Source: Massilia forsythiae (GTDB taxonomy: Bacteria > Pseudomonadota > Gammaproteobacteria > Burkholderiales > Burkholderiaceae_D). From it: a stretch of 64,000 nucleotides of DNA. A model generated the notes under the pieces. It worked only from the letters and a program-made list of their open reading frames with translations. It did not search any database and was not told the origin of the DNA. This document shows, piece after piece, positions 58,101 to 64,000 of the stretch. The position numbers were made by a program, and so were the translations under genes. The stretch is taken from NCBI RefSeq assembly GCF_012849555.1, contig NZ_CP051685.1:4960001-5024000 (forward strand), given 5' to 3'. How positions within the stretch are numbered: position 1 is the first letter of the stretch; every line of letters begins with the position of its first letter.

Positions 58101-59393
58101 GTCACCACGCCGCTGCGCAACGGCGATTTCTTCGGCTACGCCAAGATCGCGCGCGACGAAACCGCGCGCGAGCGCCAGGGCGAGGCGCGCGAACAGGCGC
58201 TGAACCGCGAGCAGGCCGAGCGCAGCGGCGCCGAGCAGGCCGCGGCGCAGAAGGACGAGTTCCTGTCGGTGATGGCGCACGAACTGCGCCACCCGCTCAA
58301 CATGATCCACATTAACGCCGAGCTCCTGTCGCGCATGCCGGAACTGCGCCAGTCGCCCACCTTCATGCGCGCCGCCTCGGTGATCCGCAGCTCGGTGATG
58401 AGCCAGGCCAAGATCATCGACGACCTGATGGACATGTCGCGCGTGCGCACCGGCAAGCTGTCGCTGACGCTGGCGCCGGTGGTGCCGGACGTGCTGGTGC
58501 GCGGCATCGTCGATGTCGCCCGCAGCGACCCGGCGGCGCGCGACCTGCGCCTCGATGTGAGCGGCGGCGCCGACGGCCTGCCGGTGATGGCGGACGTGGT
58601 GCGCATCGAACAGGTGCTGCTGAACCTGCTCAGCAACGCGATGAAGTTCACGCCGGCGCAGGGCAGCATCGAGGTGCGCCTGGCGCGCGAGGACGGTCAT
58701 GCGCGCATCGACGTGGTCGACGACGGCCAGGGCATCGCGCCCGAGTTCCTGCCGCACGTGTTCGACATGTACGGCCAGAGCGCGGCCAACGGCGCGCGCG
58801 GCAAGGGCGGCCTGGGCATCGGGCTGGCGCTGGTGCGCGAGATCGTCGGCCTGCACGGCGGACGGGTGGAGGCCGCCTCGGAGGGCCTGGGCAAGGGCGC
58901 GCGCTTCAGCATCTGGCTGCCGCTGGTGGACGGCCACGCCGGGCTGGGGTCCGGAAACCAGGACGATGCCGAAGACGGCCTGGCCGGGCTGCGCATCCTG
59001 GTGGTGGACGATGTCGAGGACATCCTGCACGTGTTCAAGGCGCTGCTGGAGATGAGCGGCGCGGCCGTGTTCGACACGCCCAGCGCCGGCGAGGGCCTGG
59101 CGATCCTGGCGCGCGAGCGCGTCGACCTGGTGATCTCGGACATCACCATGCCGGAGATGGACGGTTACGAATTCCTGCGGCGGGCGCGCGCCATCGACGG
59201 CTACGCGGCGCTGCCGGCGATCGCCATCACCGGCATGAGCAGGGAGAGCGACGTCGCGCAGGCCCACGCGGCCGGGTTTTCGGCGCACATCGGCAAACCG
59301 GTGTCGGTGGACAAACTGACCGCGGCGGTGCGCGAGCTGTTGCCGCGGCAGGAAAAGCGGGCTGGCAGTGCTGGGAGCGAAGCGATCGAATAA
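55200..59393 (+). CDS. CheB-CheR-PAS-histidine kinase-receiver hybrid
   Basis: From the ATG at 55200 the protein has 1397 residues. Order: CheB methylesterase (about 20-210; GIGASAGGLPALL with Ser31, LHLSPKHPSS, GTGADGAVGV); CheR methyltransferase (about 240-500; CATGEEAYSLAM); a coiled coil of E-E-L repeats (about 680-760); two PAS domains (LIASTNIATIFVDSGLRIKRFTPRA; FAIVTLDEEGRVTSWNIGAE); HisKA with His1027 in MAHELRHPLN; HATPase (LNLLSNAMKFTP, GLGIGLALVREIVG); and a C-terminal receiver with Asp1314 in VISDITMPEMDG. All key residues are kept. Such fusions join chemoreceptor-type methylation chemistry to phosphorelay signalling. No che genes are adjacent, so its partner is unknown. Confidence 0.95.
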   Translation: MSDTTATPSSQPVAPGVVPSTLQFPVVGIGASAGGLPALLHLFENMPAANEMAFVVILHLSPKHPSSAAAILQRATRMPVEQVTSPVKIEPGHVYVIAPNYRLTMVDGLLIVDELERPRGQHVAIDLFFRTLADAHRARAIAIVLSGTGADGAVGVTRIKEQGGVTLVQAPEDAEHDGMPKAAIRTGVVDFVLPVVDMPQKLIELWNNAKSIRLPAPADGEAPVAHELAEARIEEDAASAEDALQDIITRLLQYTGHDFRHYKRATVLRRIERRLLVRQVHTLPEYRALLEADPGENKALLDDMLIGVTNFFRDREAFESLERDVIPELFKDKVPADEIRAWVAACATGEEAYSLAMLMADQAALVEHPPAFQVFASDIDDRAIDAARSGNYPSAIITDVVPARLRQYFSKEEDRYRIRKPLRDRILFASHNLLRDPPFSRLDLISCRNLLIYLNRDVQARVLQTFHFALKPGGYLFLGSSESAESVSEYFVAVDKKNRIYRARGGGGRALSHHNPGSTVFGARLPEVARAKLPGKPQFSYAELHLRALAEAAPPSVVTDREGNIVHMSQQAGQYLRMVGGEPSRSLLALVLPELRMELRSAMYQALQHEGGIACRPVGLPEKQELGTIAMTVRMFREEESEADFLLVVFARVEPAPERVAAARQDGSHDVVLAQLESELQRKREQLQETIESSEVSTEELRASNEELQAINEELRSATEELETSKEELQSVNEELVTVNYELKVKVEETGKANDDLNNLIASTNIATIFVDSGLRIKRFTPRATDLFSIIASDIGRSLLDLTHKLDYDQLAGDVNATFETLHLVEREVRSNDGRCYIVRLLPYRTNEDRIEGAVMTFFDITLRRQAEEQARASEARMRMVADSANDFAIVTLDEEGRVTSWNIGAEHLFGYAAEDMLGQPLDRLFTPEDLAAGAPEIELRRARQDGRAQDERWHVRKDGSRFFCSGVTTPLRNGDFFGYAKIARDETARERQGEAREQALNREQAERSGAEQAAAQKDEFLSVMAHELRHPLNMIHINAELLSRMPELRQSPTFMRAASVIRSSVMSQAKIIDDLMDMSRVRTGKLSLTLAPVVPDVLVRGIVDVARSDPAARDLRLDVSGGADGLPVMADVVRIEQVLLNLLSNAMKFTPAQGSIEVRLAREDGHARIDVVDDGQGIAPEFLPHVFDMYGQSAANGARGKGGLGIGLALVREIVGLHGGRVEAASEGLGKGARFSIWLPLVDGHAGLGSGNQDDAEDGLAGLRILVVDDVEDILHVFKALLEMSGAAVFDTPSAGEGLAILARERVDLVISDITMPEMDGYEFLRRARAIDGYAALPAIAITGMSRESDVAQAHAAGFSAHIGKPVSVDKLTAAVRELLPRQEKRAGSAGSEAIE

Positions 59394-59396
59394 TCC

Positions 59397-59514
59397 GTCG
59401 TCCCCGCGCAGGCGGGGACCCATAGTGAGCATGCGAAATCGTTACGCAAGCACCTCGACACTGTCAATGTCGGCATGGGTCCCCGCCAAGGGGGCCGCCA
59501 AGGCCGGGGACGAC
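59397..59514. repeat. REPIN: inverted REP pair, one arm with extra bases
   Basis: GTCCCCGC-GCAG-GCGGGGAC at 59400-59419 and a second, inverted palindrome at 59479-59511 (GTCCCCG ... CGGGGAC) are flanked by CGTC outside and CCAT/ATGG inside, the same layout as at 41365-41485. The right arm holds an insert GCCAAGGGGGCCGCCAAGGC, itself a small repeat. It lies between the convergent kinase and merP genes. Confidence 0.83.
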
Positions 59515-59532
59515 GTTGCTAGGCCGCGTGTT

Positions 59533-59838
59533 TCAACGCGCGGTCTTGATCATCGCCGGATACCCCACATCCGCGCTCGCCTTCTTCAGGTCCGCCACGC
59601 TGGCCTGCGCATCGTCGTACACGATCACCGCCTCGCGCTTCTCGTAGCTGACGTTCACCTTGCTCACCCCCGGCACCTTGCTGAGGGCGGCCTTGATGGT
59701 GATCGGGCAGGTGGCGCAATCCATGGTCGGCACGTTCAGCGCCACGGTCTGGGTCTTGGCGAGGGCGGACTGCGGCGCGGCCAGCAGGCCGGCGGCGGCC
59801 ACGGCGGCGAACAGGGACAGGAGCTTGGTCGTTTTCAT
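59533..59838 (-). CDS. merP: Periplasmic mercuric-ion binding protein MerP-like
   Basis: The real start is the ATG at 59838 (101 residues); the longer open frame to 60009 is an extension into MerT. A signal peptide KLLSLFAAVAAAGLLAAPQSALA precedes the heavy-metal-associated domain: VALNVPTMDCATCPITIKAALSKVPGVSKVNVSYEKREAVIVYDD, with the metal pair Cys-x2-Cys in MDCATCP. MerP scavenges Hg2+ in the periplasm for MerT. It follows merT by 61 bases on the same strand. No MerA or MerR is in the window, so it could also handle another soft metal. Confidence 0.9.
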   Translation of the reverse strand: MKTTKLLSLFAAVAAAGLLAAPQSALAKTQTVALNVPTMDCATCPITIKAALSKVPGVSKVNVSYEKREAVIVYDDAQASVADLKKASADVGYPAMIKTAR

Positions 59839-59899
59839 GTCGTGGGATTGGATCGATGGAAATGTTGAGGCCGCGCGCACGCGGCGCACGGGTCGGCGT

Positions 59900-60298
59900 T
59901 CAGTAGAACAGCGGCGCCACCAGCGGAAAGCCCAGCAGCAGCGCGATGAACAGCGCGCAGCCGACGAACACGCGGCGCAGCAGCGGCCGCGTGGTGGCGC
60001 AGCTGCCATCTTCCAGCGAGCACACTTGGGCCCGCCGGAACAGCAGCCAGCCGGCCCAGCCCAGCGCGCCCAGCGTCACCGCGATCGCGTACGGCGTGAC
60101 CGGCTTCATCGACTGCAGCGTGGCCATCCAGGCGCCGGTGATCCCGGCCAGCACCAGCACCAGCGGCAGCACGCAACAGGTGGAGGCCAGCAGCGAGGCC
60201 AGTACGGCCAGCGCCACCAGGCGGCCGGCCTTGCGTTCGGTGGCGGCGGGCGGGTCCGCCGGGGGCGCCGGCGCACGGGAAGAGGTATTCGCGTTCAT
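59900..60298 (-). CDS. merT: Mercuric-ion transporter MerT-like
   Basis: The 132-residue protein has three membrane segments. ALAVLASLLASTCCVLPLVLVLAGITGAW carries the vicinal Cys pair CC in the first segment that binds Hg2+ in MerT, and RRAQVCSLEDGSCATT between segments 2 and 3 holds the cytosolic Cys pair. The last segment is VFVGCALFIALLLGFPLVAPLFY. MerT takes Hg2+ from MerP and moves it into the cytosol, normally for reduction by MerA. Without MerA uptake alone would be harmful, so the reductase may lie elsewhere or the metal is another. Confidence 0.92.
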   Translation of the reverse strand: MNANTSSRAPAPPADPPAATERKAGRLVALAVLASLLASTCCVLPLVLVLAGITGAWMATLQSMKPVTPYAIAVTLGALGWAGWLLFRRAQVCSLEDGSCATTRPLLRRVFVGCALFIALLLGFPLVAPLFY

Positions 60299-60359
60299 GT
60301 CGGCGCCAGCATAGCAGAGCGCCGCCGATCCTGCCGGCGGCGTGCGATGCGGGACAGGC

Positions 60360-61487
60360 TCAGAGCGCGCGCGCGGTGATCACGTACTTGAATGCGTCCG
60401 GGTTCAGCGGGTCGTACGGCTCGCCGCGGTTCTCGGCCTGCGGGTACATCAGGAAGCCGACCTTGCCGATCGCCTTGGAACCCTGCAGCGGCACGTCGTG
60501 GGCGAAGTTGTAACCCATCCAGTTGCCTTCCCAGCCGCCGAACAGTGCCCGCTTGACCGGCGCGACCACCGGATGGTCCGGGTCCTTGATCCATTCCGCG
60601 GTTTCCTGGCGCATCACCTTGGTGACGTCGGCGGGGTCCATCGCAACCCAGCCGTGGCGCTTCAGGTAGACCTCGGCGCGGCAGTGCTGGGCGCCCTGCA
60701 GCGCGGCCGGCTTGCCGCCCAGTTCGCGGTAGCCGAAGGCGCTCGGGGCGATGCGGACGCCGTACACGTCGCGCGCCGGCACGCCCACGGCGCGGCACAG
60801 GCCAACGAACAGGCCGTTCAGGTCGGCGCACTTGCCGCTCAGGTTGGACGTCTCCAGCATGGTCTTGATGTCGCCCAGGCCGCAACCCTTCACCTTCGGC
60901 TCGCGGAAGGTGTTCAGCAGGATCCAGTCGTAGATGCGCTGTACCTTGTCCTCGTCGGTGCGCGCGCCGGCCACGATCTGGTTGGCGGTCTTGAGCACGA
61001 TGCCGTCCAGCGGCATCAGGTCGGTGGGCTTCAGCCACAGGCGCAGGTCCTCGGCGGATGCGCCGCCGTTGCGGGTGCTTTTCCAGTTCTCGCCGCGGTC
61101 GCGGGTCTGCACGCGCGACACCACTTCCAGCACGGGAGGCGCGCTGCCGTCGAACTCGGCCACCAGGTACTTGGCGCCGTAGCGGCTGTCGGACACGGCG
61201 CGCATCGACTTGGCATTGCCGCTCCAGCTGTTGGACAGCGTGCGCTGCCAGTCGGTGTCGACCGCGGGCAGCGGCACCCACACCGTGGACGGGCCCTGGG
61301 CGCGCTGCAGGTCGATGCGCGTGACCACCTCGAAACCCTTCCACTCGCCCGGCTGCGGATCGAAACGGCGCTGTTGCTCCTGCTGCTGCGCCTGCTGGGC
61401 AAACAGGGCGCGCGGCAGCGCGGCGGCGAGCAGCAGGCCGCCGGTCGCTTTCAGGACGAGGCGGCGTTGGAAGTTGGTTTCACGCAT
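60360..61487 (-). CDS. Transglutaminase-like domain protein, exported
   Basis: The 375-residue protein begins MRETNFQRRLVLKATGGLLLAAALPRALFA, a signal resembling a Tat leader (twin Arg before LVLKATGG). The core has VQRIYDWILLNTFRE, SGKCADLNGLFVGLCRAVGVPARDVYGVR, where Cys is the probable nucleophile, HCRAEVYLKRHGWVAMDPADVTKV with His and Asp: a complete Cys-His-Asp triad of transglutaminase-like proteases. The role is probably a peptidase or crosslinking function in the periplasm. It stands just before the TlpA-like gene on the same strand, with 61 bases between them. Confidence 0.9.
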   Translation of the reverse strand: MRETNFQRRLVLKATGGLLLAAALPRALFAQQAQQQEQQRRFDPQPGEWKGFEVVTRIDLQRAQGPSTVWVPLPAVDTDWQRTLSNSWSGNAKSMRAVSDSRYGAKYLVAEFDGSAPPVLEVVSRVQTRDRGENWKSTRNGGASAEDLRLWLKPTDLMPLDGIVLKTANQIVAGARTDEDKVQRIYDWILLNTFREPKVKGCGLGDIKTMLETSNLSGKCADLNGLFVGLCRAVGVPARDVYGVRIAPSAFGYRELGGKPAALQGAQHCRAEVYLKRHGWVAMDPADVTKVMRQETAEWIKDPDHPVVAPVKRALFGGWEGNWMGYNFAHDVPLQGSKAIGKVGFLMYPQAENRGEPYDPLNPDAFKYVITARAL

Positions 61488-61548
61488 GGGTGGTTCCTTT
61501 GTTGTGATTGTTGAATGATGTCGTCGGGCGTGTACGCGCAGGCCGCGC

Positions 61549-62097
61549 TCATTCGGCCAGCAGCGCCTCGATGGCGCGCTGCAGCCGCTCGTCGCCGGCG
61601 GTCAGCTCGCCGGTGCTGCGCCAGCGCGCGCGGCCCTGGCGGTCGACCAGAATCGTGGTCGGCATCACGCCCAGCGTCCAGACCTTGAAGGCCTCGCCCG
61701 AGCGGTCGCGCGCCTGCGCGTACGGGATCGGGTGGGCGGCGCCGAAGGCCTGGATGGCGTCCAGCGATTCCTTGTAGTTCACGCCGACCACCGCGACCCG
61801 GTCGCGCCAGGCCTCGCGCCCGGCCAGCGCGCCCAGCAGCGGCAGCTCGGCCACGCACGGTCCGCACCAGCTGGCCCAGAAGTTCACCACCACGACCTTG
61901 CCGCGCAGGCGCGCCAGGTCCCAGTCGCCGCCGTCCAGGCCGGCCAGCTTGAGCGGCGGGGTCGGCTGCTTCGCCGGCCAGGCCTGCAGCGACGCCACCG
62001 GCGCCGCAGCCGCGCTCGGCGCCAGGACGGGCAGCGTGGCGCCCGCCAGCAGGCACAGGACGGATGCGGCGCGGCGGTGCGGCAGTATGATGGACAT
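61549..62097 (-). CDS. TlpA/ResA-like thiol-disulfide oxidoreductase, exported
   Basis: I use the ATG at 62097 (182 residues, MSIILPHRRAASVLCLLAGATLPVLAPSAAAA); an ATG at 62130 is possible. After the signal peptide comes LKLAGLDGGDWDLARLRGKVVVVNFWASWCGPCVAELPLLGAL with the active-site WCGPC, then VVGVNYKESLDAIQAFG and GVMPTTILVDRQGRARWRSTG with the cis-Pro. It should reduce disulfides in exported proteins, for example in cytochrome c assembly. The neighbouring transglutaminase-like protein might depend on it, since its nucleophile is a cysteine; that link is a guess. Confidence 0.92.
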   Translation of the reverse strand: MSIILPHRRAASVLCLLAGATLPVLAPSAAAAPVASLQAWPAKQPTPPLKLAGLDGGDWDLARLRGKVVVVNFWASWCGPCVAELPLLGALAGREAWRDRVAVVGVNYKESLDAIQAFGAAHPIPYAQARDRSGEAFKVWTLGVMPTTILVDRQGRARWRSTGELTAGDERLQRAIEALLAE

Positions 62098-62332
62098 GTG
62101 ACGGCGGCGGGAGACGAAAACAAGCGCCATGATACCAGAGGGCGTGCAGGGATGCCCGGCGCCGGCCGGCCCCTGCGCCTGCCGGACCGGCGCGCCTTTT
62201 TCGCCACGCCGCGCGTGCGGCGCTTGCGTGCGCGGGTCCCGCATGCGTAGAGTGGTTGTATCGCGTACGTAAGCACGGCGCATTCCATCACAACCATCGC
62301 GCGGCGCCCGCCGCCATGCCGAGGAGGCAAAC

Positions 62333-64000
62333 GTGGAATATCCCCGCCCCCAATTGCGCCGCGCCGCCTGGCGCAGCCTGGACGGCCCGTGGCAGGCCAT
62401 GCTCGACGATCAGGCCGTGCACGTCGACCCGGCCGAGGTCGCGTTCGACCGCAGCATCGTGGTGCCGTTCCCGCCCGAGGCGCGCGCCAGCGGCGTGCAC
62501 GACATGGCGTTCCGGCGCCGCATCTGGTACCGCCGCCGCCTGCGCCTCGACCCCGGCATGATGCCCGGTCCCGAGGAACGCCTGATGCTGCACTTCGGCG
62601 CGGTCAACCACCGCGCCCGCGTGTGGGTCAACGGCCGCTTCGCGGTCGAGCACCGCGGCGGCCACAGCCCGTTCGCCATCGACGTCACGCGCCACCTGGA
62701 CGGGCCGGAACTGGAGGTCGCGGTGCAGGCCGACGACGATCCGCTCGACATGCACAAGGCGCGCGGCAAGATGGATTGGGAGGCCGAGCCGCACAAGATC
62801 TGGTACCCGCGCACCAGCGGCATCTGGCGCACCGTGTGGATCGAGAAGGTGGCGCGCACCCACGTGACGCAGTTGCGCTGGACCGCCGACGTGGCCGTCT
62901 GGCAGGTCCGCCTGGACGCCGACGTCGCCCACGTGCCGGAAGGCGGCATGGCCAACGTCACCCTGCGCCTGGGCGAGCGCCTGCTGGTGGCCGACCGCTG
63001 CCTGCTGACCGGGCCGCGCCTGTCGCGCATCTTCCAGCTGCCCGACCCCGGCATCGACGATGCCCGCGCCCTGTGGATGTGGAGCCCGGAAAGCCCACAG
63101 CTGATCGAGGCCGAGGTCGAACTGCGCGATGCCGCCGGTAACCTGCTGGACGCGGTGCAGAGCTACACCGCGCTGCGCACCGTCGGCGTCGAGGGCGAGC
63201 GCTTCGTGCTCAACAGCCGTCCCTACTACCTGCGCATGGTGCTCGACCAGGGCTACTGGCCGGACAGCCTGATGGTGGCCTCCAGCGAGCAGCTGCGCCA
63301 CGACGTCCTGCTGATCAAGCGGCTCGGCTTCAACGGCGTGCGCAAGCACCAGAAGTCGGAAGACCCGCGCTGGCTGTACTGGTGCGACGTGCTCGGCCTG
63401 TGCGTGTGGGGCGAGATGCCGTCCGCCTACGGCTTTTCCAACGCCACCGTGCACGGCGTGATGGAGGAATGGAAGGAACTGGTCGAGCGCGACGTCTCGC
63501 ACCCGTGCATCGTGGCCTGGGTGCCGACCAACGAGTCCTGGGGCGTGCCGGAACTGATGAACGACCCGCGCCAGGTGGATTTCGTGCGCGCCCTGTACCA
63601 CATGACGCGCGCGCTGGACGGCACCCGCCCGGTGGTCGGCAACGACGGCTGGGAGATGCCCTGCGGCGACTTCGTCAGCGTGCACGACTACGCCCAGGAC
63701 CCGGCCGTGCTGGCCGAGCGCTACGGCACCCGCGAACGCGTCGCCTACACCCTCGAGCACGTGCAGCCGGACCGCCGCCGGCTGGTGATCGACGGCTTCA
63801 GCGGCCAGGGCCGGCCGCTGTTCCTGTCCGAGTTCGGCGGCATCGCCTGCATGACGCCCGTCGCCGCCGGCCAGGAGGCGGACCGGCGCGGCTGGGGCTA
63901 TTCGGTGGCGCGCGACGGCCGCGAACTGCTGGCGCGCTACCAGGAACTGATGGCGGCGGTGCATGCCTGCCGGCCGCTGTCCGGCTTCTGCTACACCCAG
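62333..64000 (+). CDS. GH2 family glycosidase, 5' part
   Basis: The start is a GTG at 62333 with GAGGAGG 5-6 bases upstream; the frame runs to the window end (556 codons seen). It begins VEYPRPQLRRAAWRSLDGPWQAMLDD, the usual start of GH2 enzymes without signal peptide, followed by sugar-binding and Ig-like domains (LMLHFGAVNHRARVWVNGRFAVEHRGGHSPF). The catalytic barrel has WVPTNESWGVPE (acid/base Glu) and FLSEFGGIACM (nucleophile Glu). The substrate could be a beta-galactoside, glucuronide or mannoside; the family is not sharp enough to tell. It may act with the glucan genes but has no LacI-type operator near it. Confidence 0.9.
   Translation, partial: MEYPRPQLRRAAWRSLDGPWQAMLDDQAVHVDPAEVAFDRSIVVPFPPEARASGVHDMAFRRRIWYRRRLRLDPGMMPGPEERLMLHFGAVNHRARVWVNGRFAVEHRGGHSPFAIDVTRHLDGPELEVAVQADDDPLDMHKARGKMDWEAEPHKIWYPRTSGIWRTVWIEKVARTHVTQLRWTADVAVWQVRLDADVAHVPEGGMANVTLRLGERLLVADRCLLTGPRLSRIFQLPDPGIDDARALWMWSPESPQLIEAEVELRDAAGNLLDAVQSYTALRTVGVEGERFVLNSRPYYLRMVLDQGYWPDSLMVASSEQLRHDVLLIKRLGFNGVRKHQKSEDPRWLYWCDVLGLCVWGEMPSAYGFSNATVHGVMEEWKELVERDVSHPCIVAWVPTNESWGVPELMNDPRQVDFVRALYHMTRALDGTRPVVGNDGWEMPCGDFVSVHDYAQDPAVLAERYGTRERVAYTLEHVQPDRRRLVIDGFSGQGRPLFLSEFGGIACMTPVAAGQEADRRGWGYSVARDGRELLARYQELMAAVHACRPLSGFCYTQ

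Noticed and set aside
55182-59432. 1416-residue open frame antisense to the CheB-CheR hybrid kinase, and similar long antisense frames (29010-33092, 41596-44580, 36376-39015, 6719-9466)
   Set aside because: These are shadows of GC-rich genes whose third codon positions lack stop codons on the other strand. Their products are Arg/Ala/His/Gln-rich with no domain, and the sense genes have clear motifs.

Overview
The window is a GC-rich bacterial chromosome segment. Its gene set (TonB receptor with tryptophan-halogenase, SapC and cupin genes; polyspecific PAS/GGDEF/EAL proteins; Tle4/Tli4-type T6SS cassette; MntP under a Mn riboswitch) suggests a betaproteobacterium of the Oxalobacteraceae (Massilia-like). 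That assignment is inferred from gene content only.

Layout. 0-16 kb holds housekeeping and stress genes: a flavin reductase end, a hemerythrin-like protein, an antibiotic-biosynthesis-type monooxygenase, two universal stress proteins behind an FNR/ANR-type box, a MaoC protein, a branched-chain amino-acid binding protein, TetR, a lipid kinase, two large c-di-GMP proteins, a glutamine-rich repeat protein, a LacI regulator, WrbA and a cation/proton antiporter. 16-21.5 kb is a sugar ABC transporter operon with its own LacI regulator. 21.8-29.4 kb is an orphan type VI secretion module: vgrG, cut near its 3' end by an IS5-family element, then a lipase effector (Tle4-like), its lipoprotein immunity protein (Tli4) and a PAAR tip. 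The effector/immunity part is visibly AT-richer than its flanks. 29.6-33.5 kb is a GH3 beta-glucosidase plus glucokinase. 33.6-34.3 kb is a Mn riboswitch and mntP. 34.3-44.5 kb (minus strand) is a TonB receptor, halogenase, SapC, JmjC/cupin, halogenase, acyltransferase and DUF4336 series. 44.8-45.7 kb is a divergent GH16 glucanase.

The sugar genes form one apparent regulon. A palindrome close to TGGAAACGTTTCCA lies just downstream of a sigma70-type promoter in front of the ABC operon, the GH3-glucokinase operon, the TonB receptor operon and the GH16 gene. Together they describe uptake and breakdown of a beta-glucan, probably laminarin-like: GH16 cuts the polymer outside the cell, the TonB receptor imports oligomers, GH3 releases glucose, the ABC system carries it inward and glucokinase phosphorylates it.

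45.7-52.3 kb is an AT-rich accessory island of about ten small plus-strand genes of unknown function. They are separated by a family of about 110-bp imperfect palindromic repeats, one in front of most genes. This cassette-like array and the halogenase/SapC/cupin operon are the least explained parts of the window.

52.5-64 kb returns to GC-rich core genes: a beta-lactamase-fold lipoprotein whose nucleophile serine is replaced by alanine, an MFS transporter, a 1397-residue CheB-CheR-PAS-kinase-receiver fusion, merP and merT without merA or merR, a transglutaminase-like protein, a TlpA-like thioredoxin and the start of a GH2 glycosidase that runs off the end. Palindromic REP/REPIN elements occur at 13.9, 41.4 and 59.4 kb.
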